Assembly: GCA_003164035.1 (NCBI GenBank)
Contig: PLRS01000056.1
Location: 1-64,000 of the forward strand
DNA: 64,000 bases
DNA from: Bryobacterales bacterium
GTDB lineage: Bacteria; Acidobacteriota; Terriglobia; Bryobacterales; Bryobacteraceae
Direction of reading: 5' to 3'
The translations under genes were made by a program, and so were the position numbers. The stretch's first letter is position 1; each line of letters opens with the position of its first letter. Shown here piece by piece: positions 45,297 through 52,940 of this stretch. The notes below the pieces were generated by a model that was not told where the DNA came from, ran no database searches, and saw only the letters and a program-made list of their open reading frames with translations.

Positions 45297-45887
45297 ATGA
45301 CGATCAGCGGCTTGAATTCCCTCTACAGTACGATAAGCGGCGTGTTCGGCGGATCGAGCAATTCCTCCAGTTCCACCAGCGCGGCCAACACCTCCTCCGC
45401 CAGCCAAATCACGGATTCGCAGCAATTCTCGCCGGCCGCAATGATGCTGAGCCTGCTGCAGCAACTCCAGCAGAGCAATCCGACCGAGTTTCAGCAGGTG
45501 ACGGGGCAGATCGCGACCAATCTGCAAGCCGCCGCGCAAACCGCGCAATCGGCGGGGAATTCCACCCTGGCCACTCAGCTCAACCAGTTGGCGAGCGATT
45601 TTCAGAATGCGCCCACGACCGGCCAGTTGCCTACTGCCCAAGCGCTGCAGCAAGCCGGCATCGGCGGCCATCATCATCACCATCACCACGCCGATACGAA
45701 CTCGTCCAACTCATCGAACTCTTCCAACTCGCTGGAGTCCCTCTTCAACTCGCTCGCATCGAACGGATCGTCGTCCACCGCATCGAGCTCCAGTTCGCTC
45801 AACCCCATGGCGATCATCTTCAACACCCTGGAGTCGAGTGGATTATCGACCGGCGGGTCCGGTTCCACAGGTAGTTTCGCCCTGTAG
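45297..45887 (+). CDS. Ser/Asn/Gln-rich protein with seven-histidine run; unknown function
   Basis: 196 residues; strong AAGGAG six bases before the ATG. N-terminal part is Ser/Thr-rich without a signal peptide (SSNSSSSTSAANTSS), followed by the helical domain shared with the preceding gene (residues 45-105: SPAAMMLSLLQQLQQSNPTEF...), a GGHHHHHHHAD run at about residues 123-133, a second SSNSSNSSNS tract and a hydrophobic-Gly tail. The His run uses both CAT and CAC codons. Possible metal binding or secretion by a non-Sec route, but nothing here proves it. Confidence 0.65.
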   Translation: MTISGLNSLYSTISGVFGGSSNSSSSTSAANTSSASQITDSQQFSPAAMMLSLLQQLQQSNPTEFQQVTGQIATNLQAAAQTAQSAGNSTLATQLNQLASDFQNAPTTGQLPTAQALQQAGIGGHHHHHHHADTNSSNSSNSSNSLESLFNSLASNGSSSTASSSSSLNPMAIIFNTLESSGLSTGGSGSTGSFAL

Positions 45888-45944
45888 TCGTTCGTCGTCT
45901 TGCTAATGTACGACAAACTTGTCCCGTCTGTAACCTGAAGCGGG

Positions 45945-46040
45945 AGGCAGGCCATTCGTCCCGTTTGGCCTGCCCTATTCAATTCGTGGCGCAGGCTGTC
46001 AAGCCTGCAGAGCCGAGATTCTTCTCGGCTTTTCTTGTTG
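45945..46040 (+). terminator. Hairpin and rho-independent terminator after the small-gene pair
   Basis: First a 9-base stem GGCAGGCCA / TGGCCTGCC (45945-45973), then at 46011-46030 AGCCGAGA-TTCT-TCTCGGCT followed by TTTCTTGTT, a textbook intrinsic terminator. It closes the 44995-45887 operon. Confidence 0.65.
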
Positions 46041-46165
46041 TGCCTGACCTCGGCACCTGCCAGTCCAGCCAAAGTGAACAGCATCGGGCTTAAGCCCAAT
46101 CGCGCACAAAATTGCCCACCCCAAGGCTGATGCGGAGGCGCGCTGGCTGGAAAAGCGCGTGGCGC

Positions 46166-46219
46166 GGCTCTAGCCCGTGATCGGTCGTGAGTCGAGACGC
46201 GGGCATAGCCGTATTTCAT
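46166..46219 (-). pseudogene. Serine-recombinase (resolvase) N-terminal remnant
   Basis: The minus strand from ATG 46219 reads MKYGYARVSTHD, the invariant start of resolvases/invertases including the catalytic Ser in YARVST, then a stop follows within a few codons in that frame or unrelated sequence. Too short to be functional; a scar of a lost mobile element is likely. Confidence 0.4.
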
Positions 46220-46282
46220 GCCCGCATTATGGGACAACAAAACGGAAGGGTTCGGGACGCTCTTTATTTACTCGTCGCCGAG

Positions 46283-46648
46283 TTACGAACACCCGCGCTC
46301 CTCTCGGACAGGTGTGACAGTTCGTAGAACGTCCGCACCTGAAGACCTCCCGGCGTGAACCCCGAACTCAAGCATCAGACCCACTTCCCGCGTCGCACAA
46401 ATCACGACCCAGTAACGAACCTCATATCCCGCAGACACAAAGTCAAGGGCAGGGGACTCCGGAAAGAAGCGAATGCCCTCTGACATAAGGCGGTCTTCAA
46501 TAACCTGCCTTTTCATACCCGGCATAAATTCACGCGAGTATTTCCCTTGCACGTGCGCTAGGTACAGGTCCACGCATGCCCACCAGCCAAACATAAACAG
46601 CATCAGGCCTAGCGCTGAAACGATCAATAATATGCGCAGCAGTCTCAC
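46283..46648 (-). CDS. Hypothetical membrane-anchored protein
   Basis: About 121 residues if the GTG at 46648 is the start; the frame is open to a TTG at 46747, and the true start is uncertain. One clear N-terminal helix (LLRILLIVSALGLMLFMFGWW), then a periplasmic domain with GKYSREFMPGMKRQVIEDRLMSEG and a C-terminal LEFGVHAGRSSG. No family recognised. Confidence 0.4.
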   Translation of the reverse strand: MRLLRILLIVSALGLMLFMFGWWACVDLYLAHVQGKYSREFMPGMKRQVIEDRLMSEGIRFFPESPALDFVSAGYEVRYWVVICATREVGLMLEFGVHAGRSSGADVLRTVTPVREERGCS

Positions 46649-46730
46649 ATCCTTGATCTTAAATCCCAACTGCGACCCCGAAAGTCTGTTGTTTAGCTGT
46701 GTTGCACAAGGGACCGCTCGCGGGACAGCC

Positions 46731-46967
46731 TCACGGTCGGTAGACAACGGTGTAGTTGGGATAGCGCGTCAATGTCCAGAAACGCAATTCACGGCGGGTC
46801 AGGTCCGGCCGGGAATGGCCGCGCAAGGGAGCCGCAGCAAGGAAGCTGCACGCCCTATAGATTTCCTGCTCGACCCGGTCGGCGGCGTCTTCGCTGTCCT
46901 GCGCGATGAAAGACCAGATGTCGAAGATATCGGCTTTAGCATGCGGCGTGAGCGCATAGGCGCTCAT
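46731..46967 (-). CDS. ParE-type toxin, C-terminally shortened
   Basis: 78 residues: LTPHAKADIFDIWSFIAQDSEDAADRV, shortened here, and LRGHSRPDLTRRELRFWTLTRY, matching ParE/RelE toxins. The frame stops after NYTVVYRP; relatives run on for about 20 residues with the final strand (usually ...I...VLHG.R). Loss of that strand often removes activity. ATG overlaps the antitoxin stop (ATGA). Confidence 0.7.
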   Translation of the reverse strand: MSAYALTPHAKADIFDIWSFIAQDSEDAADRVEQEIYRACSFLAAAPLRGHSRPDLTRRELRFWTLTRYPNYTVVYRP

Positions 46968-47209
46968 TGCCGGTTTGCGTGTTCCTGGCGCCAGGCGGCT
47001 TTCGCGGCCTGGATTTCCCGCTTCGCCTGGTCGCCGCCCGTCAACTCGCCGCGTTCGGCCTGCAAATAGCCTTCCTCGATGTGCTGGCGCGTTTGAAGCA
47101 TGTTGTCATAGAATCCGGCCACGGCACCCTCGATGAGGTCGTCGGTTCCGCGTCCGCTCGTGGCGGCGAGGTCCAACAGCTTCTTTTCCGTGCTGGGGGT
47201 ACGATTCAC
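46964..47209 (-). CDS. ParD-like antitoxin
   Basis: 81 residues from a GTG at 47209 (VNRTPSTEKKLLDLAATSGRG); the frame is open to 47299 but the extra part is unlike the family. RHH-type N-terminus and a charged C-terminal helix (GDQAKREIQAAKAAWRQEH). Pairs with the shortened ParE. Confidence 0.65.
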   Translation of the reverse strand: MNRTPSTEKKLLDLAATSGRGTDDLIEGAVAGFYDNMLQTRQHIEEGYLQAERGELTGGDQAKREIQAAKAAWRQEHANRQ

Positions 47210-47285
47210 TTCCGTGCTCTTCGGCTCCTTCTCTCGGAATACGCGAATAACGGCCCGATCCACACTTCTCATGACAGCAACGGAA

Positions 47286-47398
47286 ACATTTCCGGGCAAC
47301 CGCTCCCTAACGGTCGCGGCTCGGTAACGCGCAAAACCGAGCCGCGACCGCGAGGGAGCGGTTGCTCATTTCGTGGCCGTAGTTCCGAAGGGGGGGGT
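47286..47398. repeat. Dispersed palindromic repeat family A, near-full copy
   Basis: ACATTTCCGGGCAACCGCTC... left arm, GGCTCGGTAA/AAACCGAGCC turn, and right arm CGCGACCGCGAGGGAGCGG up to 47363, then GTGGCCGTAGTTCCG. Located between the ParDE module and the M28 peptidase stop, with no space for other elements. Confidence 0.8.
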
Positions 47399-47400
47399 GC

Positions 47401-49059
47401 TCAATTCGCCCCGCGGCCGCCGCGCCCACCCGCGGGCGTGGGCTCGGGCAAATCCTTGCGCGGCAGTTTGTCCGGCCGCGTGGCGGCGTTATACACGAAC
47501 ACCGCCTCGATGATCGCCATCTGCTCCATGTCGGCCTGTTGGATGCGGTCGTATACGTCCATGTTGGAATGGTGGGTGCGCGTTTCGTAATCCATCGGGT
47601 CCTGAATGAACTGGAAGCCGGGCAGACCGACGCGGTCGAAGGACTGGTGGTCCGTGCCGCCCGTGTTGCGGATGGTAATCACGCCCGGCGTCAAGTCCTT
47701 CAGCGCGGCAAACCACTGTTCGAAGATGGGCCGCGCCATTTCGTTCTCCTGCAGGTAGATGCCGCGAATCCGGCCGGTGCCGTTATCCACGTTGAAGTAG
47801 CCGGCGAACCCGGCGTGCTCGGCGGTGGGTTTCATGACGGCGGGATCGGCAAAGTGTTCCTTGACGTACGCGGCCGATCCCAGCAGGCCTTCCTCCTCGC
47901 CGCCCCACAGCGCCATGCGCACGGTGCGGTCCATTTTCAGGTTGAGCGATTTCAGAATGCGCATCGCTTCCATGGCCACCGCGCTGCCGGCGCCATTGTC
48001 GGTGGCGCCCGTGCCCATATGCCACGAATCGAAGTGCCCGCCCACCATGACCAGCTCGTTCGGCTTGCTCGAACCCGGGATCTCCGCAATTACGTTGAAC
48101 GAATCCGTGTCGCTGGTATCGAACCTGGTCTTGATATCGAACGCCAGCTTCACCGGTACCTGGTGCCCCAGCAGCCGCGCGATGCGGTTGTAGTTCTCGG
48201 CGGTGATGGCCACCGAGGGGATGTTCTTAGTCGGATCTCCGGTTCGCGGCGAGCCGTTGCTGGCAAAAACGGTGCCGCTCTCGCCGCGTGCCGACGCCGT
48301 CACCGTGGCCAGTACGCCTTCATCGGCGAAGAACGCGCGCTGCTTTTCCTGGAACGCCTGGCGTTCTTCTTGAGTCATCGCCGCCAGCGGGCCTCCGCGG
48401 CCCCCACGCCCAGCCGCGTTGCCCGTAGGCAGCACTTCCGGAACCAGCGCCAGCAGTTCGTCATCGGTGTAGCGATGCGCCAGCGGCGTGGTCGGGAACG
48501 CCAGTTCCGGCGCCTCCACCGTCAGCACGATCTTCCCTTTCAGCTTGCCGTGCCACTTATCGAGATCGGCCGGCGCCTGGATCTGCGCCAGCATCGCCTC
48601 GCCCGTCACCATCCCGGTGGTGCTTCCGCTCCACGCCTGCGGATAGCCGATCAGCGGCATGTAGACCGGCTCGACCATGGCGCCGCTGTACCCGGTCACT
48701 TCCCAGCTCGGGATGGCGCCCCCGCGGCCGCCCGCGGTCGACCACTTTTCCAGGTGAACGTTGCTCAAACCCCATTCCTTAAGCTGACCCACCGCCCACT
48801 CCCCCGCCCGCCGGAACTGCGGAGAATTGGTGAGGCGCGGACCGTAGCGGTCGGTGAGGTTGTACATAATGTTCATGACTTGCGAGTTGCCGCGGCCTCC
48901 CCGGCCACCACCGCCGCCAAAACCTCCACCGCCGCCCAACTCGGCGGTCTTGATCTTGTGAATGACGTTCAAATCTACGTGCTCGGTGGCCTGCTGAGCG
49001 ACGATCAGCAGCGGAAGGAGCAGCGCAAAGGACACAGCGAAGAATGTTTTTCGAGACAT
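47401..49059 (-). CDS. Secreted M28-type metallopeptidase with Gly/Arg-rich tracts
   Basis: 552 residues. Signal peptide (KTFFAVSFALLLPLLIVAQQ). A glycine-rich insert follows at about residues 43-57 (GGGGGFGGGGGRGGRG). PA-like domain in the middle, then the co-catalytic zinc site: MVGGHFDSWHMGTGATDNGAG, WGGEEEGLLGS, and the distal TGGTDHQSFDRVGLPG. Ends in GGRGGRGAN. Aminopeptidase or carboxypeptidase of the periplasm or outside. The RG tracts are unusual for a bacterial protease. Confidence 0.87.
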   Translation of the reverse strand: MSRKTFFAVSFALLLPLLIVAQQATEHVDLNVIHKIKTAELGGGGGFGGGGGRGGRGNSQVMNIMYNLTDRYGPRLTNSPQFRRAGEWAVGQLKEWGLSNVHLEKWSTAGGRGGAIPSWEVTGYSGAMVEPVYMPLIGYPQAWSGSTTGMVTGEAMLAQIQAPADLDKWHGKLKGKIVLTVEAPELAFPTTPLAHRYTDDELLALVPEVLPTGNAAGRGGRGGPLAAMTQEERQAFQEKQRAFFADEGVLATVTASARGESGTVFASNGSPRTGDPTKNIPSVAITAENYNRIARLLGHQVPVKLAFDIKTRFDTSDTDSFNVIAEIPGSSKPNELVMVGGHFDSWHMGTGATDNGAGSAVAMEAMRILKSLNLKMDRTVRMALWGGEEEGLLGSAAYVKEHFADPAVMKPTAEHAGFAGYFNVDNGTGRIRGIYLQENEMARPIFEQWFAALKDLTPGVITIRNTGGTDHQSFDRVGLPGFQFIQDPMDYETRTHHSNMDVYDRIQQADMEQMAIIEAVFVYNAATRPDKLPRKDLPEPTPAGGRGGRGAN

Positions 49060-49110
49060 CGGTTTTGGTTCTTAGAGCATACCAAACGAGAAATGCGCCC
49101 GGTTTCTGCC

Positions 49111-49166
49111 TCCGTGGCGCACGCACTCTTGCGTGCCGCGTCGAGACTCTTCTCGACGCTTGTGCT
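49111..49166. repeat. Family C arm
   Basis: GTGGCGCACGCACTCTTGCG, then TGCCGCGTCGAGACTCTTCTC and GACGC, matching the arms of the element at 28158-28398. Lies between divergent peptidase and permease genes. Confidence 0.65.
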
Positions 49167-49220
49167 CCCCGTGGTAGCCCTCTCGGCCGGAGGCCGCCTC
49201 TGGTGCGGTAGCCTATCCGG

Positions 49221-50594
49221 ATGGACAGCCAAACCGCGGAATCGCGCGGTCTTCACCGGGAACTCGGCCTCACCGACCTGGTGCTGGCCCAGGTGCTGAA
49301 CGTGGTCGGTTCCTCGTGGGTGGGGATAGCCGCCAGGCTCGGCCGGGCGCACACGGTCTTCTGGCTGGCGGCGATGGCGCTGTTCTATCTGCCGCTGGCC
49401 GCGGTGGTCGTCTGGCTCAACCGGCTCATGCCTCTCGAAGGCGGCCTCTACCAGTGGGCCAAAGCCGGATTCGGCGAAATGGCCGGTTTCCTGACGGCCT
49501 GGAATCTGTGGTTTTACGCCGTGGTATCCGCCGCGTCCATTCTCTTCGTCATTCCCACCGACATCTCGTTCATGATCGGTCCCGGCGCCGCGTGGCTGCC
49601 GGGAAACAAGCTGGCAGCCCCGGCCCTGATCGGCGTCGCCATGGCCGTCATTACCCTGGTTGCCATCCACGGCCTCGACGTCGCCAAATGGCTGCACAAC
49701 TCCGGCAGTGTGATGATCCTGGCGGCCTACGTCATCCTGCTTGGCCTCCCGGTTTGGGCGCTGGTGCGCGGCGCCATCCCGCATTACGATCCCCTGCCCT
49801 GGGCATGGCCGAAGCTGAACTCGTACAACCTGGCGGTCTTCGGCCAAATGTCGGTGGGCGGGTTGAGCGGTTTCGAATACGTGGCCATTCTGGCCGGCGA
49901 ATGCCGCAAGCCGGAGAAGACCATCGGCCGCAGTGTGGTGATTGCCACGCCCATCATCGCGCTGATGTTCATCCTGGGCACCAGCTCCGTGCTGGCGTTT
50001 CTCTCCGGCCAGGAAATCAACGTGATCGGCCCGATTCCGCAGACTATGCGTGCCGCCATGGGCCCCGGCATGGCGCCATTCGCCATTCTCCTGCTGCTCG
50101 GCCGCGCCATCGCCGCCGCCAGCCTGCTGTTCACCGGCCTGACGCGCCTGCCCATGACGGCCGGATGGGACCGCCTGGTGCCGGCCTGGTTCTCGCACCT
50201 CGACCCGCGCCGCGGCACGCCGGTCCACTCCATCCTGTTCACCGCCGCGCTGATGATGGCGCTCATCCTGCTGAGCATGCTGGGCGTGCGCGAGCAGGAA
50301 GCCAGCCAGTTGCTGACCGTAGCCGCGACCGCTCACTACGCCATCGCCTACGCCGCCCTGTTCGCCATCCCGCTATTCGGCGCCCGCGCGCTGGCGTCCC
50401 GCCTCCCCGCATGGCTCAAATTCCCCGCCGCGGCCGGCTTGTTCACCAGCCTGGTGAGCCTGGCGATCACCGTGCGACCGATCGTCGACGTGGTCAGCCG
50501 CACGGCCTATGCCGCCAAGATCTGTACGGTGGTGGCGATCGTTAACGGGCTGGGGATTGTGATTTATCGGGCGAGGCCGGGAAGGGTGGGTTAA
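49221..50594 (+). CDS. APC-family amino acid permease
   Basis: 457 residues, about 12 hydrophobic segments. Family motifs: an unwound first helix region (LTDLVLAQVLNVVGSSWVG), LPLAAVVVWLNRLMPLEGGLYQWAK (helix 2), and GGLSGFEYVAILAGECRKPEKTI (helix 6 to loop), as in APC/AAT transporters. Imports amino acids or polyamines; substrate not visible. Its 3-prime end overlaps the convergent HicB gene by 53 bases. Confidence 0.9.
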   Translation: MDSQTAESRGLHRELGLTDLVLAQVLNVVGSSWVGIAARLGRAHTVFWLAAMALFYLPLAAVVVWLNRLMPLEGGLYQWAKAGFGEMAGFLTAWNLWFYAVVSAASILFVIPTDISFMIGPGAAWLPGNKLAAPALIGVAMAVITLVAIHGLDVAKWLHNSGSVMILAAYVILLGLPVWALVRGAIPHYDPLPWAWPKLNSYNLAVFGQMSVGGLSGFEYVAILAGECRKPEKTIGRSVVIATPIIALMFILGTSSVLAFLSGQEINVIGPIPQTMRAAMGPGMAPFAILLLLGRAIAAASLLFTGLTRLPMTAGWDRLVPAWFSHLDPRRGTPVHSILFTAALMMALILLSMLGVREQEASQLLTVAATAHYAIAYAALFAIPLFGARALASRLPAWLKFPAAAGLFTSLVSLAITVRPIVDVVSRTAYAAKICTVVAIVNGLGIVIYRARPGRVG

Positions 50595-51096
50595 GAGCGG
50601 AAGGGGATCGCGAAACGTTCCGTCTGTTTCCGCGGCGTTTCTCCCCCGATATTCGGGCAGCGCGGAGCTCTTCGGCCGTACAACGTTCGATCTCCCGGAC
50701 ATGTTCCAATAGGGTCTGCAGCGTGCTGCCTACCTGCTCTCCCAGCGCGCCGGCGGAAAGCACGTGGACAATGTATTGATTTAGGCTGGTTCCGTTCACA
50801 CGCGCCCTGTCGGCGAGGGCAGCGTGGAGGGAGACTGGCAGACGCACCAAAATCCGTCCGCTGAGGTCGCTGGTTCTTGTGGGCTTCGGCACCGGTAGCC
50901 CCTGTTCCAATGTCACTCGGAACCATTCCAGCTTCGCCTCCTGAGCACGACCATAGGCTTCGGCGGCGGTGGCGCCGCTCGCGGAGCATCCGGGCAGGTC
51001 CGGAAACTCGGCCACATAAAGAGAGTCTTCATCGTCGTACTCGATCTTTACCGGGTAGTGCAGAGCTTCGAGATCTTCCAGAGAGTCGGTATTCAT
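50542..51096 (-). CDS. HicB-family antitoxin
   Basis: 184 residues: YPVKIEYDDEDSLYVAEFPDLPGCSASG is the HicB fold, here residues 14-41, then GATAAEAYGRAQEAKLEW; a ribbon-helix-helix/HTH part follows (ILVRLPVSLHAALADRARVNGTSLNQYIVHVL, shortened in parts). The C-terminal 50 residues are basic and low-complexity. ATGA overlap with the toxin. Confidence 0.83.
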   Translation of the reverse strand: MNTDSLEDLEALHYPVKIEYDDEDSLYVAEFPDLPGCSASGATAAEAYGRAQEAKLEWFRVTLEQGLPVPKPTRTSDLSGRILVRLPVSLHAALADRARVNGTSLNQYIVHVLSAGALGEQVGSTLQTLLEHVREIERCTAEELRAARISGEKRRGNRRNVSRSPSALNPPFPASPDKSQSPAR

Positions 51097-51419
51097 TGGT
51101 AATCTCCACTTATTTCCGGCGGAGAGCCGATAGTCCCACGTAGCGCCTCAATCATCTGTTTTGCCTGACTCTGGTCATGCCGCGAGATTCGATCCGAACT
51201 CCGCCGCGCGCCGTGAGGACGATAGAAGTTCCGAGGGTAGCGAAAAAGCGGGTCCTCCCTGAGCAACGGATGGAAGTAGACCCAGTGATTGGGGTCGCCT
51301 GTTTGCCTGAAAACGAAGCCCAACGCTTCCATGGCAGCCTTGATTGCATCGAATTGCCCGGCACGAATCGCCTCAACAGCCTTTGAAAAGGCGGCTTTGC
51401 GAGTTTCCTCGTCTGCCAA
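51093..51419 (-). CDS. HicA-like toxin
   Basis: 108 residues upstream of HicB. A double-stranded-RNA-binding-like fold is suggested by ALGFVFRQTGDPNHWVYFHP and SRHDQSQAKQMIEALRG. Larger than the 60-residue classic HicA; a His in place of the usual GSHxxY region (DPNHWVYF) is likely catalytic. TTG start at 51417-51419 with GAGGAG six bases upstream. Confidence 0.6.
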   Translation of the reverse strand: MADEETRKAAFSKAVEAIRAGQFDAIKAAMEALGFVFRQTGDPNHWVYFHPLLREDPLFRYPRNFYRPHGARRSSDRISRHDQSQAKQMIEALRGTIGSPPEISGDYQ

Positions 51420-51557
51420 TCGATCTCCTCGACGTTCAACGACAGGCCCTCAATCAGATGATATCATATATGATACTACCCACGGCGCGGCTGAGCCGGG
51501 GTCCGGCAAACCTCCGCGTTTGTCCCCGCCCAATCGAGTACAATATCGAAAAACCCC

Positions 51558-52730
51558 ATGCACTCGAAAATCCTCGTCCCCTATTCCCTCGCTCTCCTGC
51601 TGCTCTCTCCCGCCGGTGCCCAAACTGCTGTCGACGCCGACCCCATCAAGACTCTGGTTGCCCGGCTCGACCTGCAACGCTACAAAGAGACCATCCGCGG
51701 GCTGACGAAGTTCGGCGACCGGCGCCAGGGAACCGACCGCAACCGTGCGGCGCTCGACTGGATTGAAGCCCAACTCAAGAGCTACGGCTGTACCAATACC
51801 GAGCGCATCCACTACGTGTACGAACCTCCGCAAGGCCGCGGCGGCGGCAGAGGCGGACGCGGCGGTGCGCCCGGAGGAGCCAGGCTGCGGGGCGAGCGCG
51901 CGCCTACGGCCGTCAATAACGATCCCGATTTGCAGCCGGACACTCGGCTGCGCGAGCTCAACTCGCCGGCCTCCACGCCGGGGCCGCGCGAAGAGGTCTT
52001 CTGCACCAAGATCGGCGCCACCCATCCGGAAGAGATGTACATCGTGGGCGCGCACATGGATGGGATCGGTTTTGGAGAAGCCGCCAACGACGACGGCTCG
52101 GGCACGGCGCTCGTCATGGAGATCGCCCGTGTGCTGAGTGCCACCGATGTGGTTACCGGTCGCTCCATTCGCTTCGCGCTTTGGAACAACGAGGAAACCG
52201 GCTTGAATGGCGCCCGCGCCTATGTCGACCAGCGCAAGGATCTGCAAGGCAAGCAAGACCCTCCCGGCTCGGGCAAATATCCGGAGCCGAAATGGCTGGG
52301 CATGATCCAGCACGACATGATGTTGTTCGACCACGGCATGCCGCGCAAGGACGGTACCGTGAGCGACCAGCAGCGGCCCGAAGCGGACGTCAACATCGAG
52401 TTTCAGGCGACGTCGCAATTCGCGGCGCAGGCCGCCGCGCTGGCCTGGGCGTTTCAGGCGGCCAATGAAAAATATGCCGGCGACTATCCGGCCGCGGTGG
52501 GCAATCACATGACCAATACCGACTCCACCCCCTTCCAGGATCTGGTGCCGGCCATCAGCCTGCGCGAGCTCGAGCGCGGCGCGCAGATTGGCGCCGGCTG
52601 GGACCCCACCCACCACCAGCCCATCGACGTCTACTCGCATTTCTCGGAGGGCGATTTCCGCCTCGGCCTGAACGCCACCCAAACTACGCTAGGCGCCGTC
52701 GCCCAACTCGCCGGAGCGAAGCTACAATGA
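51558..52730 (+). CDS. Secreted M28-family aminopeptidase
   Basis: 390 residues. Signal peptide (ILVPYSLALLLLSPAGAQ). Contains the zinc site of M28 peptidases: YIVGAHMDGIG, EAANDDGSGTALVMEIARVL, LWNNEETGLNGARAYV, MGMIQHDMM-like MIQHDMML and HHQPIDVYSHF. An Arg/Gly-rich tract (GRGGGRGGRGG, residues 94-104) interrupts the N-terminal part, as in the peptidase at 47401. Independent gene near it, same type of function. Confidence 0.87.
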   Translation: MHSKILVPYSLALLLLSPAGAQTAVDADPIKTLVARLDLQRYKETIRGLTKFGDRRQGTDRNRAALDWIEAQLKSYGCTNTERIHYVYEPPQGRGGGRGGRGGAPGGARLRGERAPTAVNNDPDLQPDTRLRELNSPASTPGPREEVFCTKIGATHPEEMYIVGAHMDGIGFGEAANDDGSGTALVMEIARVLSATDVVTGRSIRFALWNNEETGLNGARAYVDQRKDLQGKQDPPGSGKYPEPKWLGMIQHDMMLFDHGMPRKDGTVSDQQRPEADVNIEFQATSQFAAQAAALAWAFQAANEKYAGDYPAAVGNHMTNTDSTPFQDLVPAISLRELERGAQIGAGWDPTHHQPIDVYSHFSEGDFRLGLNATQTTLGAVAQLAGAKLQ

Positions 52731-52783
52731 ACCGCTCTCCCGAGGGCGGACACGCTCCCGCCGTACCGTGCCAATCTCGACAC

Positions 52784-52913
52784 AGCAGGCACGAATGCCC
52801 GCACGAGTTCGTGCGCCACGTCGGGCACCAGGATTTTGCATGGTTATTTCATGACGATCCCTTAGTCCTGTTCGACCGCGCCTGAACTGCGAAATCCTCC
52901 GTTCGGTTAAGCA
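52784..52913. repeat. Repeat pieces (families C and A)
   Basis: CACGAATGCCCGCACGAGTTCGTGCGCCAC, shortened in two parts, at about 52788-52818 is family-C-like; GCGAAATCCTCCGTTCGGTT and AAGC at 52888-52911 is the right outer end of family A. No gene in this 200-base spacer. Confidence 0.5.
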
Positions 52914-52940
52914 CCTCACGGGGACGGAGCCGCTCGCCGC

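Noticed and set aside
45671-45692. Seven-histidine run as vector or affinity-tag contamination
   Set aside because: It lies in the middle of a coding sequence with native codon mixture and a homologous neighbour, not next to cloning linkers.
45683-46240. A 185-codon minus-strand gene covering the resolvase-like start
   Set aside because: Only the first dozen residues look like a resolvase; the remainder is antisense to the Ser-rich gene and terminator, so it was annotated as a short remnant only.
47539-49299. A 586-codon plus-strand frame overlapping the M28 peptidase
   Set aside because: Antisense shadow: composition is His/Arg-rich and the minus strand has a complete peptidase with zinc motifs.
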